A DNA stretch of 64,000 nucleotides from JAJDXO01 sp965221855 (GTDB taxonomy: Bacteria; Pseudomonadota; Alphaproteobacteria; Rhodospirillales; UBA2165). Position 1 is the first letter of the stretch. Each line of letters begins with the position of its first letter. The notes below the pieces were generated by a model, which worked only from the letters and a program-made list of their open reading frames with translations, was not told the DNA's origin and did no database searches. Below, piece after piece: positions 1-8,209 of this stretch. The DNA lies in assembly GCA_965221855.1 (NCBI GenBank), contig CBDCSV010000001.1, positions 496,001-560,000 of the forward strand. The letters run 5' to 3'. The translations under genes and the position numbers were made by a program.

Positions 1-2094
1 GATGAGGACGCGCTCAATCGCGCCTATGTGTTTGCCATGAAGGCGCACGGCTCGCAGAAGCGCGCCTCGGGCGATCCTTATTTCTCGCACCCGATCGAGG
101 TCGCGGGCATTCTCACCAACTACAAGCTGGACGGCGATTCCATCGTCACCGCGCTGCTGCACGACACCATCGAGGATACCGACACCACCCGCGACGATAT
201 CGCCGAGAAGTTCGGCGAGGAGATCGCCCAACTGGTCGAAGGGGTCACCAAACTCACCCAGATCGAACTGCAATCGGACCACACCTCGCAAGCGGAGAAT
301 TTCCGCAAGCTGGTGCTCGCCATGTCGGAGGACATCCGGGTTCTCCTGGTGAAGCTGGCCGACCGGCTCCACAACATGCGGACGCTGATCCACATCCGCG
401 ATCCCGACAAACGGCGCGCCATCGCCCTCGAAACCATGGAGATATACGCGCCTCTCGCCGAACGCATCGGCATGCACGAACTGCAGAACGAGCTCGAGGA
501 TCTGTCGTTCGCCGAGCTCAATCCCGATGCGCGGGAATCGATCCTCGCCCGCCTCGATTTCCTCCGCGAACAGGGCGGCGACATCGTCGACCGGATTATC
601 GAAGAACTGAAGACGACCCTGCAAACGTCGAAGCTGCGGGCCGAGGTCATCGGTCGCGAGAAGAAACCCTATTCGATCTGGCGAAAGAGCCGGCGCAAGA
701 ACATCTCCTTCGAGCAGTTGGCCGATATCATCGGCTTCCGGATCGTCGTCGACACCGTCGAGGACTGCTACAGGGCGCTCGGAATCATCCACAGCACCTA
801 TCCGGTGGTGCCGGGACGCTTCAAGGATTACCTCTCGACCCCCAAGCCCAACGGCTACCAGTCTCTGCATACGGGCGTCATCGGCCCGCACCAGCAGCGG
901 ATCGAAGTTCAGATCCGCACCCGGGACATGCACGAAATCGCCGATTTCGGCGTCGCCGCGCACTGGCGCTACAAGATGGGCGGGGATCGCACCGCGGGGC
1001 GGCAATACCGCTGGATGCGGGAGCTTTTGGAAATCCTCGAGCACGCCGCGACACCGGAGGATTTTCTCGAACACACGAAACTCGAGATGTTCCCCGATCA
1101 GGTCTTCGTCTTCTCGCCCAAGGGCGACGTCATCGCGCTGCCCGTCGGCGCGACACCGGTGGACTTCGCTTATGCGGTGCACTCGGAGGTCGGGGACACC
1201 TGCGTCGGCACGCGGATCAACGGCAAGATCATGCCGCTTCGGACGGAACTCGGGAACGGCGATCAGGTCGAGATCATCACCTCGGCCGCGCAGACCCCGT
1301 CGCCGCTGTGGGAGAACTTCGTCGTCACCGGCAAGGCCCGGGCCAGCATCCGCCGGTTCGTGCGGATGAAGCAGCAGGAGGAATACACCTCGCTCGGCCG
1401 AGCCATCCTGGAACGCACCTTCGACAAGGAAGGCTATGAACTGTCGGACAAGGCGCTCGGCGAAGTGTTGACGGTATTCGCTCTCGACACGCCGGACGCA
1501 CTGTGCGCCGAGGTGGGCGCCGGCCATCTCACGGCGCGGCAGGTCTTCGAGGCGGTCTTCCCGGGCGCGCGCGCCGAAGGCGACGAGGACAACATCGTTT
1601 CCCTGTCGCAGGTCCGCGACAAGCTGAAGCCCGACGGCGCCGGGTCGGTGCCGATCAAGGGATTGATCCCCGGGATGGCGGTCCACTTCGCGATTTGCTG
1701 TCACGCGCTGCCCGGCGACCGCATCGTCGGTATCGTCACCAAGGGCCGGGGCGTCAACATCCACACCATCGACTGCGAGACCCTGGAGGAATTCGTCGAT
1801 ACGCCGGAACGCTGGCTTGACGTGTCGTGGGACGAAGAGGCGACGCAAGGCGCGGGGCACGTGGGCCGGATCGAAGTGGTGATGACCAACGAACCCGGCA
1901 CCCTCGGCGAACTGTCGATGATCATCGGGCGCAACGGCGGCAACATTTCAAATTTGAAAATAACCCACCGAAGCACCGATTTCTTCGAGATGTCGATCGA
2001 TGTGGAGGTACGGGATTTGAAGCACCTGACGAATATAATCGCGGCCCTTCGCGCCGCGCCGGTGGTCAACTCCGTCGAGCGCGCCAGGGGCTAA
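1..2094 (+). CDS. rel: Bifunctional (p)ppGpp synthetase/hydrolase (RelA/SpoT family), 5' end outside window
   Basis: The frame is open from base 1, so the N-terminus lies upstream of the window; 697 residues are visible. Domains in order: an HD hydrolase domain with the HDTIEDT motif (bases about 160-180), the synthetase domain with GRFKDYLSTPKPNGYQSLHT, a TGS domain starting near QVFVFSPKGDVIALPVGATP, and a C-terminal ACT domain. The RFKD loop in the synthetase is the form seen in bifunctional Rel/SpoT enzymes (E. coli RelA has EFDD), and the HD motif is intact, so both synthesis and hydrolysis of the stringent alarmone are expected. Alphaproteobacteria usually have this single long enzyme. 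The DUF2062 gene begins 52 bp downstream on the same strand. Confidence 0.96.
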   Translation, partial: DEDALNRAYVFAMKAHGSQKRASGDPYFSHPIEVAGILTNYKLDGDSIVTALLHDTIEDTDTTRDDIAEKFGEEIAQLVEGVTKLTQIELQSDHTSQAENFRKLVLAMSEDIRVLLVKLADRLHNMRTLIHIRDPDKRRAIALETMEIYAPLAERIGMHELQNELEDLSFAELNPDARESILARLDFLREQGGDIVDRIIEELKTTLQTSKLRAEVIGREKKPYSIWRKSRRKNISFEQLADIIGFRIVVDTVEDCYRALGIIHSTYPVVPGRFKDYLSTPKPNGYQSLHTGVIGPHQQRIEVQIRTRDMHEIADFGVAAHWRYKMGGDRTAGRQYRWMRELLEILEHAATPEDFLEHTKLEMFPDQVFVFSPKGDVIALPVGATPVDFAYAVHSEVGDTCVGTRINGKIMPLRTELGNGDQVEIITSAAQTPSPLWENFVVTGKARASIRRFVRMKQQEEYTSLGRAILERTFDKEGYELSDKALGEVLTVFALDTPDALCAEVGAGHLTARQVFEAVFPGARAEGDEDNIVSLSQVRDKLKPDGAGSVPIKGLIPGMAVHFAICCHALPGDRIVGIVTKGRGVNIHTIDCETLEEFVDTPERWLDVSWDEEATQGAGHVGRIEVVMTNEPGTLGELSMIIGRNGGNISNLKITHRSTDFFEMSIDVEVRDLKHLTNIIAALRAAPVVNSVERARG

Positions 2095-2146
2095 ATCAGG
2101 GGCTGGAATTGAGGGGCCGGCTTCCGGGCCGGTTGAGAGATACGAC

Positions 2147-2764
2147 ATGTTGTTTCGGCGGCGAAATCGGCGCTCACCGGTGGATCATATACGGAACGCC
2201 ATTTGGCCGGCCATCGGCTGGCGGCGGACCGTGGTCTATCTCGGCCATCGTCTTGCCCGCCTGAAGGGCAGCCCCCATTCCATTGCCGCCGGCTTTGCCT
2301 ACGGGGCCGCGGTCTCGTTTACGCCGTTCGTCGGACTGCACCTGGTGGCCAGCGCCTTCCTGGCCTGGATCACCCGCGGCAACATCCTGGCCGCCTGGAT
2401 CGGAACCCTGGTGGGCAATCCGTGGACCTTTCCCATCATTTGGGTTTGGATCTACCAACTCGGCCGCCTCATGGGGTTCGGCGAACACCCGAACGGGGAC
2501 AGCCCCAATTTCACCGCCCTGTTCGGCAACATGGTGAAATCGATGTTGCAGGCCGATTTCCAGTATCTCCAGGACTCCGCATGGCCGATTTTCGGGGCCA
2601 TGCTGATCGGCAGCATCCCGACCGCCATTGTAGCCTGGATCGTCAGCTACTATATCGTTCGCGGGCTGCTCGGCTGGTATCAGGCCGCCCGAGCCGCCCG
2701 CCGGAAAAAGATACTTGCCGCCCGCCGCGACCGGCAGGCGCACCAGACGGAGAACACGGCATGA
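2147..2764 (+). CDS. DUF2062 domain membrane protein
   Basis: This 205-residue protein has a DUF2062-type core: a short basic N-terminus, then GLY/ALA-rich hydrophobic helices around SIAAGFAYGAAVSFTPFVG and a conserved-looking GNPWTFP segment. At least three membrane segments are visible (residues about 45-75, 80-105 and 145-170), and the C-terminus is Arg/Lys-rich and probably cytoplasmic. The family function is not known. The stop codon overlaps the pdxJ start in an ATGA arrangement, so it is translated in the same operon as pdxJ and acpS. Confidence 0.85.
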   Translation: MLFRRRNRRSPVDHIRNAIWPAIGWRRTVVYLGHRLARLKGSPHSIAAGFAYGAAVSFTPFVGLHLVASAFLAWITRGNILAAWIGTLVGNPWTFPIIWVWIYQLGRLMGFGEHPNGDSPNFTALFGNMVKSMLQADFQYLQDSAWPIFGAMLIGSIPTAIVAWIVSYYIVRGLLGWYQAARAARRKKILAARRDRQAHQTENTA

Positions 2765-3516
2765 ACAGGTATTTGCGACTGGGCGTGAACATCGATCATG
2801 TCGCCACCATCAGGAACGCCCGGGGCGGCGAGCACCCGGACCCGGTGAAGGCGGCAGTGGCGGCCGCCGCCGCGGGGGCCGACGGGATTACCGCCCACCT
2901 CCGCGAAGACCGGCGGCACATCTCGGACGACGATATTTCGCGCCTGATGGCCGGGATCGATCTGCCCCTCAACCTCGAGATGGCGGCCACGGACGAGATG
3001 CTCGACATCGCGCTGCGTCACAAGCCGCACGCGGCATGCATCGTCCCGGAGAAGAGGGAGGAGATCACCACCGAGGGCGGGCTGGATGCCCGGCGGCTGC
3101 ACGATCAGCTGGCGCCGGTGGTCGGCGATTTGTCCAATGCCGGGATTCGGGTCTCCCTGTTCATCGAGGCCGACCCGGCCCAACTCGACGCAGCGGTTTC
3201 TCTCGGCGCCCCGGTGGTCGAGATCCATACCGGCGCCTATTGCGAAGCGGCCGGCGCCGGGCGGGCGGGCGAACTTCAACGGATCGTCGAGGCGGCGGCC
3301 TATGCCGAAGAGCTGGGGCTCGAATGCCACGCCGGCCACGGGCTTGGTTTCGACACGGTCGGCCCCATCGCCGAAATCGGGAGCGTCGTCGAACTCAATA
3401 TCGGCCACTTCCTGATCGGCGAGGCCATTTTCGGCGGCCTCGACAGCACCATCAAGCGCATGCGCGCCCTGATGGACAACGCCCGGGCCAGCGCGGCCGG
3501 AGACCGGACCGCGTGA
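2761..3516 (+). CDS. pdxJ: Pyridoxine 5'-phosphate synthase PdxJ
   Basis: A 251-residue TIM-barrel enzyme that condenses 1-deoxy-D-xylulose 5-phosphate with 3-amino-2-oxopropyl phosphate to give pyridoxine 5'-phosphate in DXP-dependent vitamin B6 synthesis. The N-terminal LGVNIDHVATIRNARGG, the HLREDRRHI segment and the later CHAGHGLGFDTV are hallmark PdxJ sequences. Length matches the family (about 240-250). The ATG was chosen because it sits at the family N-terminus and overlaps the upstream stop by four bases; the same track frame extends further upstream but only as a shadow of the DUF2062 gene. Its own stop overlaps the acpS GTG start. Confidence 0.97.
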   Translation: MNRYLRLGVNIDHVATIRNARGGEHPDPVKAAVAAAAAGADGITAHLREDRRHISDDDISRLMAGIDLPLNLEMAATDEMLDIALRHKPHAACIVPEKREEITTEGGLDARRLHDQLAPVVGDLSNAGIRVSLFIEADPAQLDAAVSLGAPVVEIHTGAYCEAAGAGRAGELQRIVEAAAYAEELGLECHAGHGLGFDTVGPIAEIGSVVELNIGHFLIGEAIFGGLDSTIKRMRALMDNARASAAGDRTA

Positions 3517-3917
3517 TCATCGGCATCGGCAACGACCTGATCGACATCCGGCGGATCGAAAAGACCCTCGACCGGTTCGGCGACCGGTTCGTTGAGCGCT
3601 GCTTTACCGAGACCGAAAGGAAGAAATCCGACAAACGGCGGCTCCGCGCGGCCAGCTACGCCAAGCGCTACGCCGCCAAGGAAGCCTGCTCCAAGGCGCT
3701 CGGCACCGGCTTCCGCAAAGGCGTTTTCTGGCGCGACCTGGGCGTGGTCAACCTGCCCGGCGGCAAACCCACCATGGAATTGACCAACGGCGCCCGGGAC
3801 CGGCTGGACGAATTGCTGCCCGACGGCATGGACGCCCAAATCGATCTCACCATCACCGACGAGTACCCCATGGCCGAAGCGACGGTGATCATCTCCGCGG
3901 TTCCCAAATCCGGTTGA
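3513..3917 (+). CDS. acpS: Holo-[acyl-carrier-protein] synthase AcpS
   Basis: A 134-residue 4'-phosphopantetheinyl transferase that converts apo-ACP to holo-ACP with CoA. It shows IGIGNDLIDIRRIEKTL with the metal-binding Asp, and KRYAAKEACSKALGTGF with the catalytic Glu/Lys helix. The start is a GTG that overlaps the pdxJ TGA (GTGA), which gives the canonical N-terminus VIIGIGNDLID. In many alphaproteobacteria lepB follows directly; here lepB lies more than 23 kb downstream, after mobile elements and unrelated operons. Confidence 0.96.
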   Translation: MIIGIGNDLIDIRRIEKTLDRFGDRFVERCFTETERKKSDKRRLRAASYAKRYAAKEACSKALGTGFRKGVFWRDLGVVNLPGGKPTMELTNGARDRLDELLPDGMDAQIDLTITDEYPMAEATVIISAVPKSG

Positions 3918-4248
3918 GCCCGATGGCGGCCGCATTCGTCGCCATTGACTGATGCCTATCCGGCGCTTCCAGTTGGGGAGTCCACGGCATCAATTTGTGC
4001 TCAAGTTGTTGCGCATGGGCCGTCAGTCCACTTCCCACCTCACGCCTCACCGCCTGGAAATCGAACTCAATGAGCTGGAAGCTCTCAAGCCCGTCGTCAC
4101 GCGCATCCGTCCCCTTGAGGAGATAATCTACACGGGGACTCATTTGCCCCGGCATTTCAGAGACTTGGCCCCTTCCTTGGGTGCGTTTGCCTCCAGAACT
4201 GGACGAAGAGAGATTGAAATTAGGTGGCTCACCACCAACATTCTTCAT
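3918..4248. other. Gap after acpS with two opposed short ORFs, neither supported
   Basis: This 331-bp stretch has open frames on both strands: a 102-residue plus frame (3952-4260) and a 119-residue minus frame (3889-4248). The minus ATG abuts the stop of the disrupted lipoprotein. I recognise neither product, neither has a convincing ribosome binding site, and the minus frame would run into the 3' end of acpS. It may be a decayed gene or the edge of the inserted lower-GC patch. No clear terminator or repeat is seen. Confidence 0.3.
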
Positions 4249-4441
4249 TTATGGATTTAGTCCATGTTTCTGGAGGGCCCTCAGATAACCATCAACAATA
4301 TTGCTAGGTACAGATAACACTGTAGCGCCATTCCCGTTGTCTGCACTGACTTGAATAGCAAATCCATTTGCTCGTTTTGACTTGAGAAAACTTTCAGTTA
4401 TACCGATTCCAAAATCCTCAGTGTAGAAACAGTTCCCCCTC
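4249..4441 (-). pseudogene. C-terminal part of lipoprotein gene split by ISAs1 element
   Basis: Reading on the minus strand outward from the IS, the frame continues CFYTEDFGIGITESFLKSKR and ends with a TAA at 4249-4251, giving 60 residues after the target duplication (4432-4441). It joins in frame to the N-terminal part at 5657-6043 when the IS and one copy of the 10-bp duplication are removed. The longer open frame through 4812 is a chimera with antisense transposase sequence and is not a gene. No conserved domain was recognised. Confidence 0.8.
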
Positions 4442-5656
4442 CAGGGCAATCGCATTAGCCTATTTCGGCGATGAGTTTTCGGAGGAAGTTGTCGCTCCAC
4501 CCGGCGCGATTGAACTTGAGACGGTTTGATCCCTTGTCCTTGTTGCGTTTGATGACGTTGAGGGCGAGGCGTCTGAGGAGAGCGAGGTTTTCCGGGGCGT
4601 TGTCCTTGCGGGCTCGGGCCTGATCTTCGTCCATGACCACATCGAGCACCCAATGGAGTTGGTTCTCGATCCCCCAGTGTCCGCGGACGAGGCGGTTCAG
4701 TTCGTCGGCGGTGAGCGGCCAGGAGGCGATGAAGTAGCGCACCGCTGTCGTGGCCCGGCCGTCGGTCTCGCGGCTGGAGGTGACCTTGCCGACAGCGGCC
4801 AGGGCCGGCCACCGGTGGGCTTCGGCGAGCCAGTCCATATCGTGCAGCACCTCGGCGCGGCGGGTTTCGATGCGGCCGTGGCCGGCGTCCACCGTCTGGT
4901 CCACGCCGTCGGCGGGCGCCTGGGGATCGTCCAGCAGCAGTTTGACGTCGGCGAGAAGGTCGGGCTGGTTGGCCTTCAGCGCCATCAGGTAATCGGCGCC
5001 GGCCTCGTGGATGTCGCGGGCCGTGCCGCTCTGGCAGTGCATGGCGTCCATGGTCATCACCGCGCCTTCGAGGCTGAGCAGCTTGAGCAAGGCCGGCACG
5101 GCGGTGATCTCGTTGCTCGCGCCCACGTTCATCTGGCCTAGAACCAGCCGCTGATCGGCGGCCCAGGCGCTGACCAGGTGGAGCGGCGAGGTTCCGGAGG
5201 CCCGATCGAAGGAGCGCCTCAGGCTCTTGCCATCAATCGCAACAACCTCCGCCCGGGCGGTCGCGAAATCGGACATGAAGCGCTGGAAGGCGGCATGAAA
5301 GGCCCGCGGGTCCAACAACCGGAACAGCCGCGAGAAGGTGTCGTGGCTGGGCGGGCCAGCGGGCAGGGTCAGGAACTCGCGCAGCACCTCTTCCTTGGCC
5401 TCGGCGAAGTCCGCCATGTCAACGCACGACGTGCTTCCACACAGCGCCGCGCACAGCGCCATGAACAGCATCTCAAGAAGATCATGACGCAACGCGTTGC
5501 CCGTGCGCGGATCATCAAGACCCGAAAAACTCTCCCGAAATCTCTCCACCGAAACCTCCATCAAACGTCAAAGAAGCTCCAGCAGCAGCGATACTCATTT
5601 CCATTCCGTTTACGAAGCCATTCCGTTCACGAACCAAATCAAATGCGATTGCCCTG
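4442..5656 (-). mobile_element. ISAs1-family insertion sequence, copy A (1215 bp)
   Basis: The ends are 15-bp perfect inverted repeats CAGGGCAATCGCATT, at 4442 and, as the complement, ending at 5656. The element is flanked on both sides by the same 10 bases, GTTCCCCCTC (4432-4441 and 5657-5666), a target duplication of the size made by ISAs1-family transposases. It carries one transposase gene on the minus strand. The copy at 35525-36739 has the same length, the same termini and an identical transposase protein in the opposite orientation, so the transposition is recent. The insertion splits a lipoprotein gene. Confidence 0.95.
4455..5561 (-). CDS. ISAs1-family transposase (copy A)
   Basis: A DDE transposase of 368 residues from the ATG at 5561 (a TTG sits just before). 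It shows the N-terminal ISAs1 region FSGLDDPRTGNALRHDLLE, the first catalytic Asp in VVAIDGKSLRRSF, the second in MTMDAMHCQ, and the C-terminal RGHWGIENQLHWVLDVVMDE segment that carries the Glu. No frameshift or stop is seen, so the gene appears intact. It reads opposite to acpS and the DUF6602-like gene and in the same direction as the lipoprotein gene it interrupts. Confidence 0.95.
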   Translation of the reverse strand: MEVSVERFRESFSGLDDPRTGNALRHDLLEMLFMALCAALCGSTSCVDMADFAEAKEEVLREFLTLPAGPPSHDTFSRLFRLLDPRAFHAAFQRFMSDFATARAEVVAIDGKSLRRSFDRASGTSPLHLVSAWAADQRLVLGQMNVGASNEITAVPALLKLLSLEGAVMTMDAMHCQSGTARDIHEAGADYLMALKANQPDLLADVKLLLDDPQAPADGVDQTVDAGHGRIETRRAEVLHDMDWLAEAHRWPALAAVGKVTSSRETDGRATTAVRYFIASWPLTADELNRLVRGHWGIENQLHWVLDVVMDEDQARARKDNAPENLALLRRLALNVIKRNKDKGSNRLKFNRAGWSDNFLRKLIAEIG

Positions 5657-6043
5657 GTTCCCCCTCCTACAATCCTTCACTTCCCTGTCAATGCTGGTAA
5701 CATTTATCGTTTGTCCTCCGCCCTCTGTGGTGGCTTTTGAGTAAAATATCCACCCTCTCCCACTGTTTTTGGGTCGTAGACCTTCGCCGTAGGCAATATG
5801 TACGTAAAGCTGGTGAGTAAACCGCCCATCTTTATGTTTCCAGCCGCGCAAGAAGTAATTTACCAACCCGTCACTAATTTCTGGAGCCACAAATTTTACC
5901 GAACTAGAAAAACGATCTGTGGTAGCCGCAGTTTGCGCTGCAACTTGATCTGCACTCAACTGCTCGATCTGTTGACGGTTGCTAAGGCAAGCGCTTACAG
6001 CAACCATTAAACCAACACTCAGCAGTATTGTTCTTGCGGACAT
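5657..6043 (-). pseudogene. N-terminal part of disrupted small lipoprotein gene
   Basis: The minus-strand ATG at 6043 is preceded by GGAGAG seven bases upstream, which favours it over ATGs further out. It begins MSARTILLSVGLMVAVSAC, a signal peptide ending in a lipobox (VSAC), so the mature protein would be lipid-anchored in the envelope. The 129 codons end exactly at the IS boundary. Rejoined with the segment at 4431-4249, the original protein would be 189 residues. No known domain was recognised. Base composition is lower in GC than the neighbours, which suggests acquired DNA. Confidence 0.85.
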
Positions 6044-6312
6044 ATTAATACTCTCCATTCTAATTGCCTTTTTTCGATGTTCTCGACGTTCGGGCGTTGT
6101 GATCAGGCTGTTTTCGGGGTGGGTGGCAGCGGAATTGGTGCAAGGTTGGCGAGATAAAAGATCAATCATGAATGGAGCCTATAGGCAGGCCTAGACGATT
6201 AACTGCCGAATGTAAATGATGTAGCGTTGTGACTCCGTGAGCATTTCATCACTCTGTAGGAAGCCCGATCCTGTATCCAAAGGGCACAAGAACTTAATTG
6301 AGGAATTAATCA

Positions 6313-6558
6313 ATGTCGTTGCGGAAACAACGGAAACGCAAGAAAACCCCTGTACCCATATTCGAAAATCGCTTTGAAGCCGCTCTAACCCACTTCGCCG
6401 CGAGACTTCTAGAGACCGCACCAATTTCTCACAACGTGTCAAAGGGCAGCGCGAGAGAACGGACGCTAGGTGATTTCTTCAAAAAGTACTTGCCTGGGCG
6501 ATACGATGTTACTTCCGGCATTGTTGTGGATACCTATGACAAACAGAGCCCCCAGCTA
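6313..6558 (+). pseudogene. N-terminal part of DUF6602-like gene, split by IS630 element
   Basis: The start ATG at 6313 has GAGGAA seven bases upstream. The 82 codons begin with a basic stretch (SLRKQRKRKK) and include RERTLGDFFKKYLPGRYDVT and IVVDTYDKQSPQL, and stop exactly at the TA target of the IS630 insertion. The continuation is at 7614-8168. The pattern of a fixed FLxxxLP.RY segment, then a SPQxD motif and a later ExK, resembles DUF6602 proteins; this assignment is from memory of the family and not from a search. It faces away from the disrupted lipoprotein gene. Confidence 0.75.
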
Positions 6559-6571
6559 GAGCATTTTCTGA

Positions 6572-7135
6572 TCACACCCGGTCATAGCCTGCGGCAGTGA
6601 AGTAGTTTTGGCACTCGGATTGGGTGACTGTGTCGATGGCGGTTGCGATGGCGTCGTAGAGGTCGTCGACGGTTCTGGCTGCGGTCTTTTTGAGGAGGGC
6701 CTTGAGCTTTGCGAAGGCCATCTCGATTGGGTTGAAGTCGGGTGAGTAGGGCGGCAGGAAGCGGAGCTCGGCGCCGGCGTCTTCGATGGCCTTACGCACG
6801 CTGGCGGGCTTATGGGCTGGCAGATTGTCCATAATGACGATGTCTCCGGGTTTGAGGGTTGGGACCAGGATTTGCTCGACATAGGCAAGGAAGGCTGCCC
6901 CGGTCATCGCCCCATCGATGGTCATGGGGGCGAGGATGCCGTCGAGCGTGAGAGCAGCGACCAAAGTGGTGGTCTTCCAGTGGCCGTGAGGGATGGCGGC
7001 TTGGCAGCGCTGCCCGCGCGGCGCGCGGCCATAGCGCCGGGCCATCTTGGTCGATGTGCCGGTCTCGTCGATGAAGACCAGCCGCTCCGGCATCAGGCCG
7101 GGCTGCGCCTCGGCCCAGGCCTGCCGGCGCGCCAA
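6572..7135 (-). CDS. IS630 transposase, catalytic DDE part (orfB)
   Basis: This frame carries the DDE core: VFIDETG (first Asp), IIMDNLPAHK (second Asp) and PPYSPDFNPIEMAF (Glu), all typical of IS630 transposases. A TTG at 7135 is the first start-like codon, but the frame stays open upstream to the A8 run (7171-7178), so the natural product is probably a fusion with the upstream frame made by frameshifting, which would include HASEQQRPDVLARRQAW. Confidence 0.88.
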   Translation of the reverse strand: MARRQAWAEAQPGLMPERLVFIDETGTSTKMARRYGRAPRGQRCQAAIPHGHWKTTTLVAALTLDGILAPMTIDGAMTGAAFLAYVEQILVPTLKPGDIVIMDNLPAHKPASVRKAIEDAGAELRFLPPYSPDFNPIEMAFAKLKALLKKTAARTVDDLYDAIATAIDTVTQSECQNYFTAAGYDRV

Positions 7136-7139
7136 GACA

Positions 7140-7520
7140 TCAGGACGTTGCTGCTCGCTGGCGTGCGCGGTTTTTTTTGAAGGTCATGCCGTGGCGGTCG
7201 AGCAGCCGCCAGACCGTGCTCGGGGCAACCCGAAGCCCGTGCACCTCCTCCAGACAGGCTGCGATCTCGGCCAGGGTGATGTCCGGTGTCTCCGTGACAA
7301 GCGCCAGAACCTCCTCGGCATACGCTTCAAGGCGGTGAGAGCGGCGGTCCCCGCCTTGCGGCCGGGGCCGCACATCACCCCGCTGCCGCCACTGATCAAC
7401 CCATTTGATCGCCGTCGAGGCCGCAACCCCAAAAACCTTCGCCGCAGACCGACGCGACATCCCGCCGTCCACCGCCGCAACCAACCGATGTCGTAGATCA
7501 TTCGAAAGTGGTCTCGTCAT
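7140..7520 (-). CDS. IS630 transposase, DNA-binding part (orfA)
   Basis: A 126-residue frame with two helix-turn-helix-like regions, RLVAAVDGGMSRRSAAKVFG and ITLAEIAACLEEVHGLRV followed by STVWRLLDRHGMTFKKN. It ends shortly after a run of eight A (complement of 7171-7178), where a one-base frame change leads into the catalytic frame. Such A-rich slippery sites are common between the two frames of IS630 elements. Confidence 0.85.
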   Translation of the reverse strand: MTRPLSNDLRHRLVAAVDGGMSRRSAAKVFGVAASTAIKWVDQWRQRGDVRPRPQGGDRRSHRLEAYAEEVLALVTETPDITLAEIAACLEEVHGLRVAPSTVWRLLDRHGMTFKKNRARQRAATS

Positions 7521-7613
7521 GCAGGCTGGCCTCCTTCACCAGCCCACATCTTGAATCAGAAATCAGAGACTTTGGGAATCCCTAACGATTCCGTCAGATC
7601 AGAAAACTCTCTA

Positions 7614-8168
7614 GACGTATTAGTTTTCGATCAATCTGAAGATTTTCCGTTCAGCGACGCAATGGATGAAGGGGTCGGCGTGCTGGCCGCAGAGGCGCTG
7701 CTAGCGAGCGTGGAGGTTAAGTCGGTGCTTACTGCGCAAGAGCTAGAAAAATCCTGTCACGCTGCTCGAAAACTTCGTGCGCTACGTCCGTATGGCAATG
7801 AACTTGTCGGAACAGACGTAAGTGTTAGTGAAACAGCTGCCAAAGGCGCACGATACCATCATTCAATTTTTGCCTTTGATACAGATTTAGTCGAAAACGG
7901 TTGGCCTAAAAACGAGTCCAGAAGACTGGACAGGTACGTCAGTGGCAATGGACATCTGGTTGACGCCATATATGTCTTGAAGCGCGGCCTAATACTTCCA
8001 ATGTCGAAAAAGGCGATGCGTGAAAATGATTCAGGCGCTGCAATAGCGGCATATTATTTTTCCTTGCTGAATTTTGTCCAAAGAGAAGGGCCACGACGAC
8101 GGACGACGCCCTATGCTGACTATGCAAGTCTCATTCGTGGGCCCAAATGGGATTCTCTTAGCCAATAA
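7614..8168 (+). pseudogene. C-terminal part of DUF6602-like gene
   Basis: After the TA duplication the frame reads DVLVFDQSEDFPFSDAMDEG and then LLASVEVKSVLTAQEL, ending with a TAA at 8166-8168 (184 residues). Joined to 6313-6558 it gives SPQLDVLVFDQ across the junction and a 266-residue protein. The D...(about 30 residues)...EVK arrangement looks like a PD-(D/E)xK nuclease-type core, an inference only. The ATG-like start at 7551 lies inside the IS, so that ORF start is an artefact. Confidence 0.78.
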
Positions 8169-8209
8169 CGAAATATCGGCTCGCCATGCGCCGAGCGGGC
8201 TTCCAAACG

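Larger units (their letters stand above)
6559..7611 (-). mobile_element. IS630-family insertion sequence (1053 bp)
   Basis: The termini are related inverted repeats, GAGCATTTTCTGATC at the left and GAGAGTTTTCTGATC (complement) at the right, matching at 13 of 15 bases. Each end is bounded by TA (6557-6558 and 7612-7613), the target duplication typical of IS630/Tc1-mariner elements. Two overlapping minus-strand frames encode the transposase. Removing the element and one TA restores an uninterrupted frame in the DUF6602-like gene. Confidence 0.93.

Noticed and set aside
4249..4812. 187-residue minus ORF seemingly spanning IS and flank
   Set aside because: Only its last 60 codons are real, the C-terminal part of the disrupted lipoprotein; the first part is an off-frame reading of the transposase gene.
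7551..7613. Start of the 205-residue ORF at 7551
   Set aside because: These codons lie inside the IS630 right end; the true gene starts at 6313.
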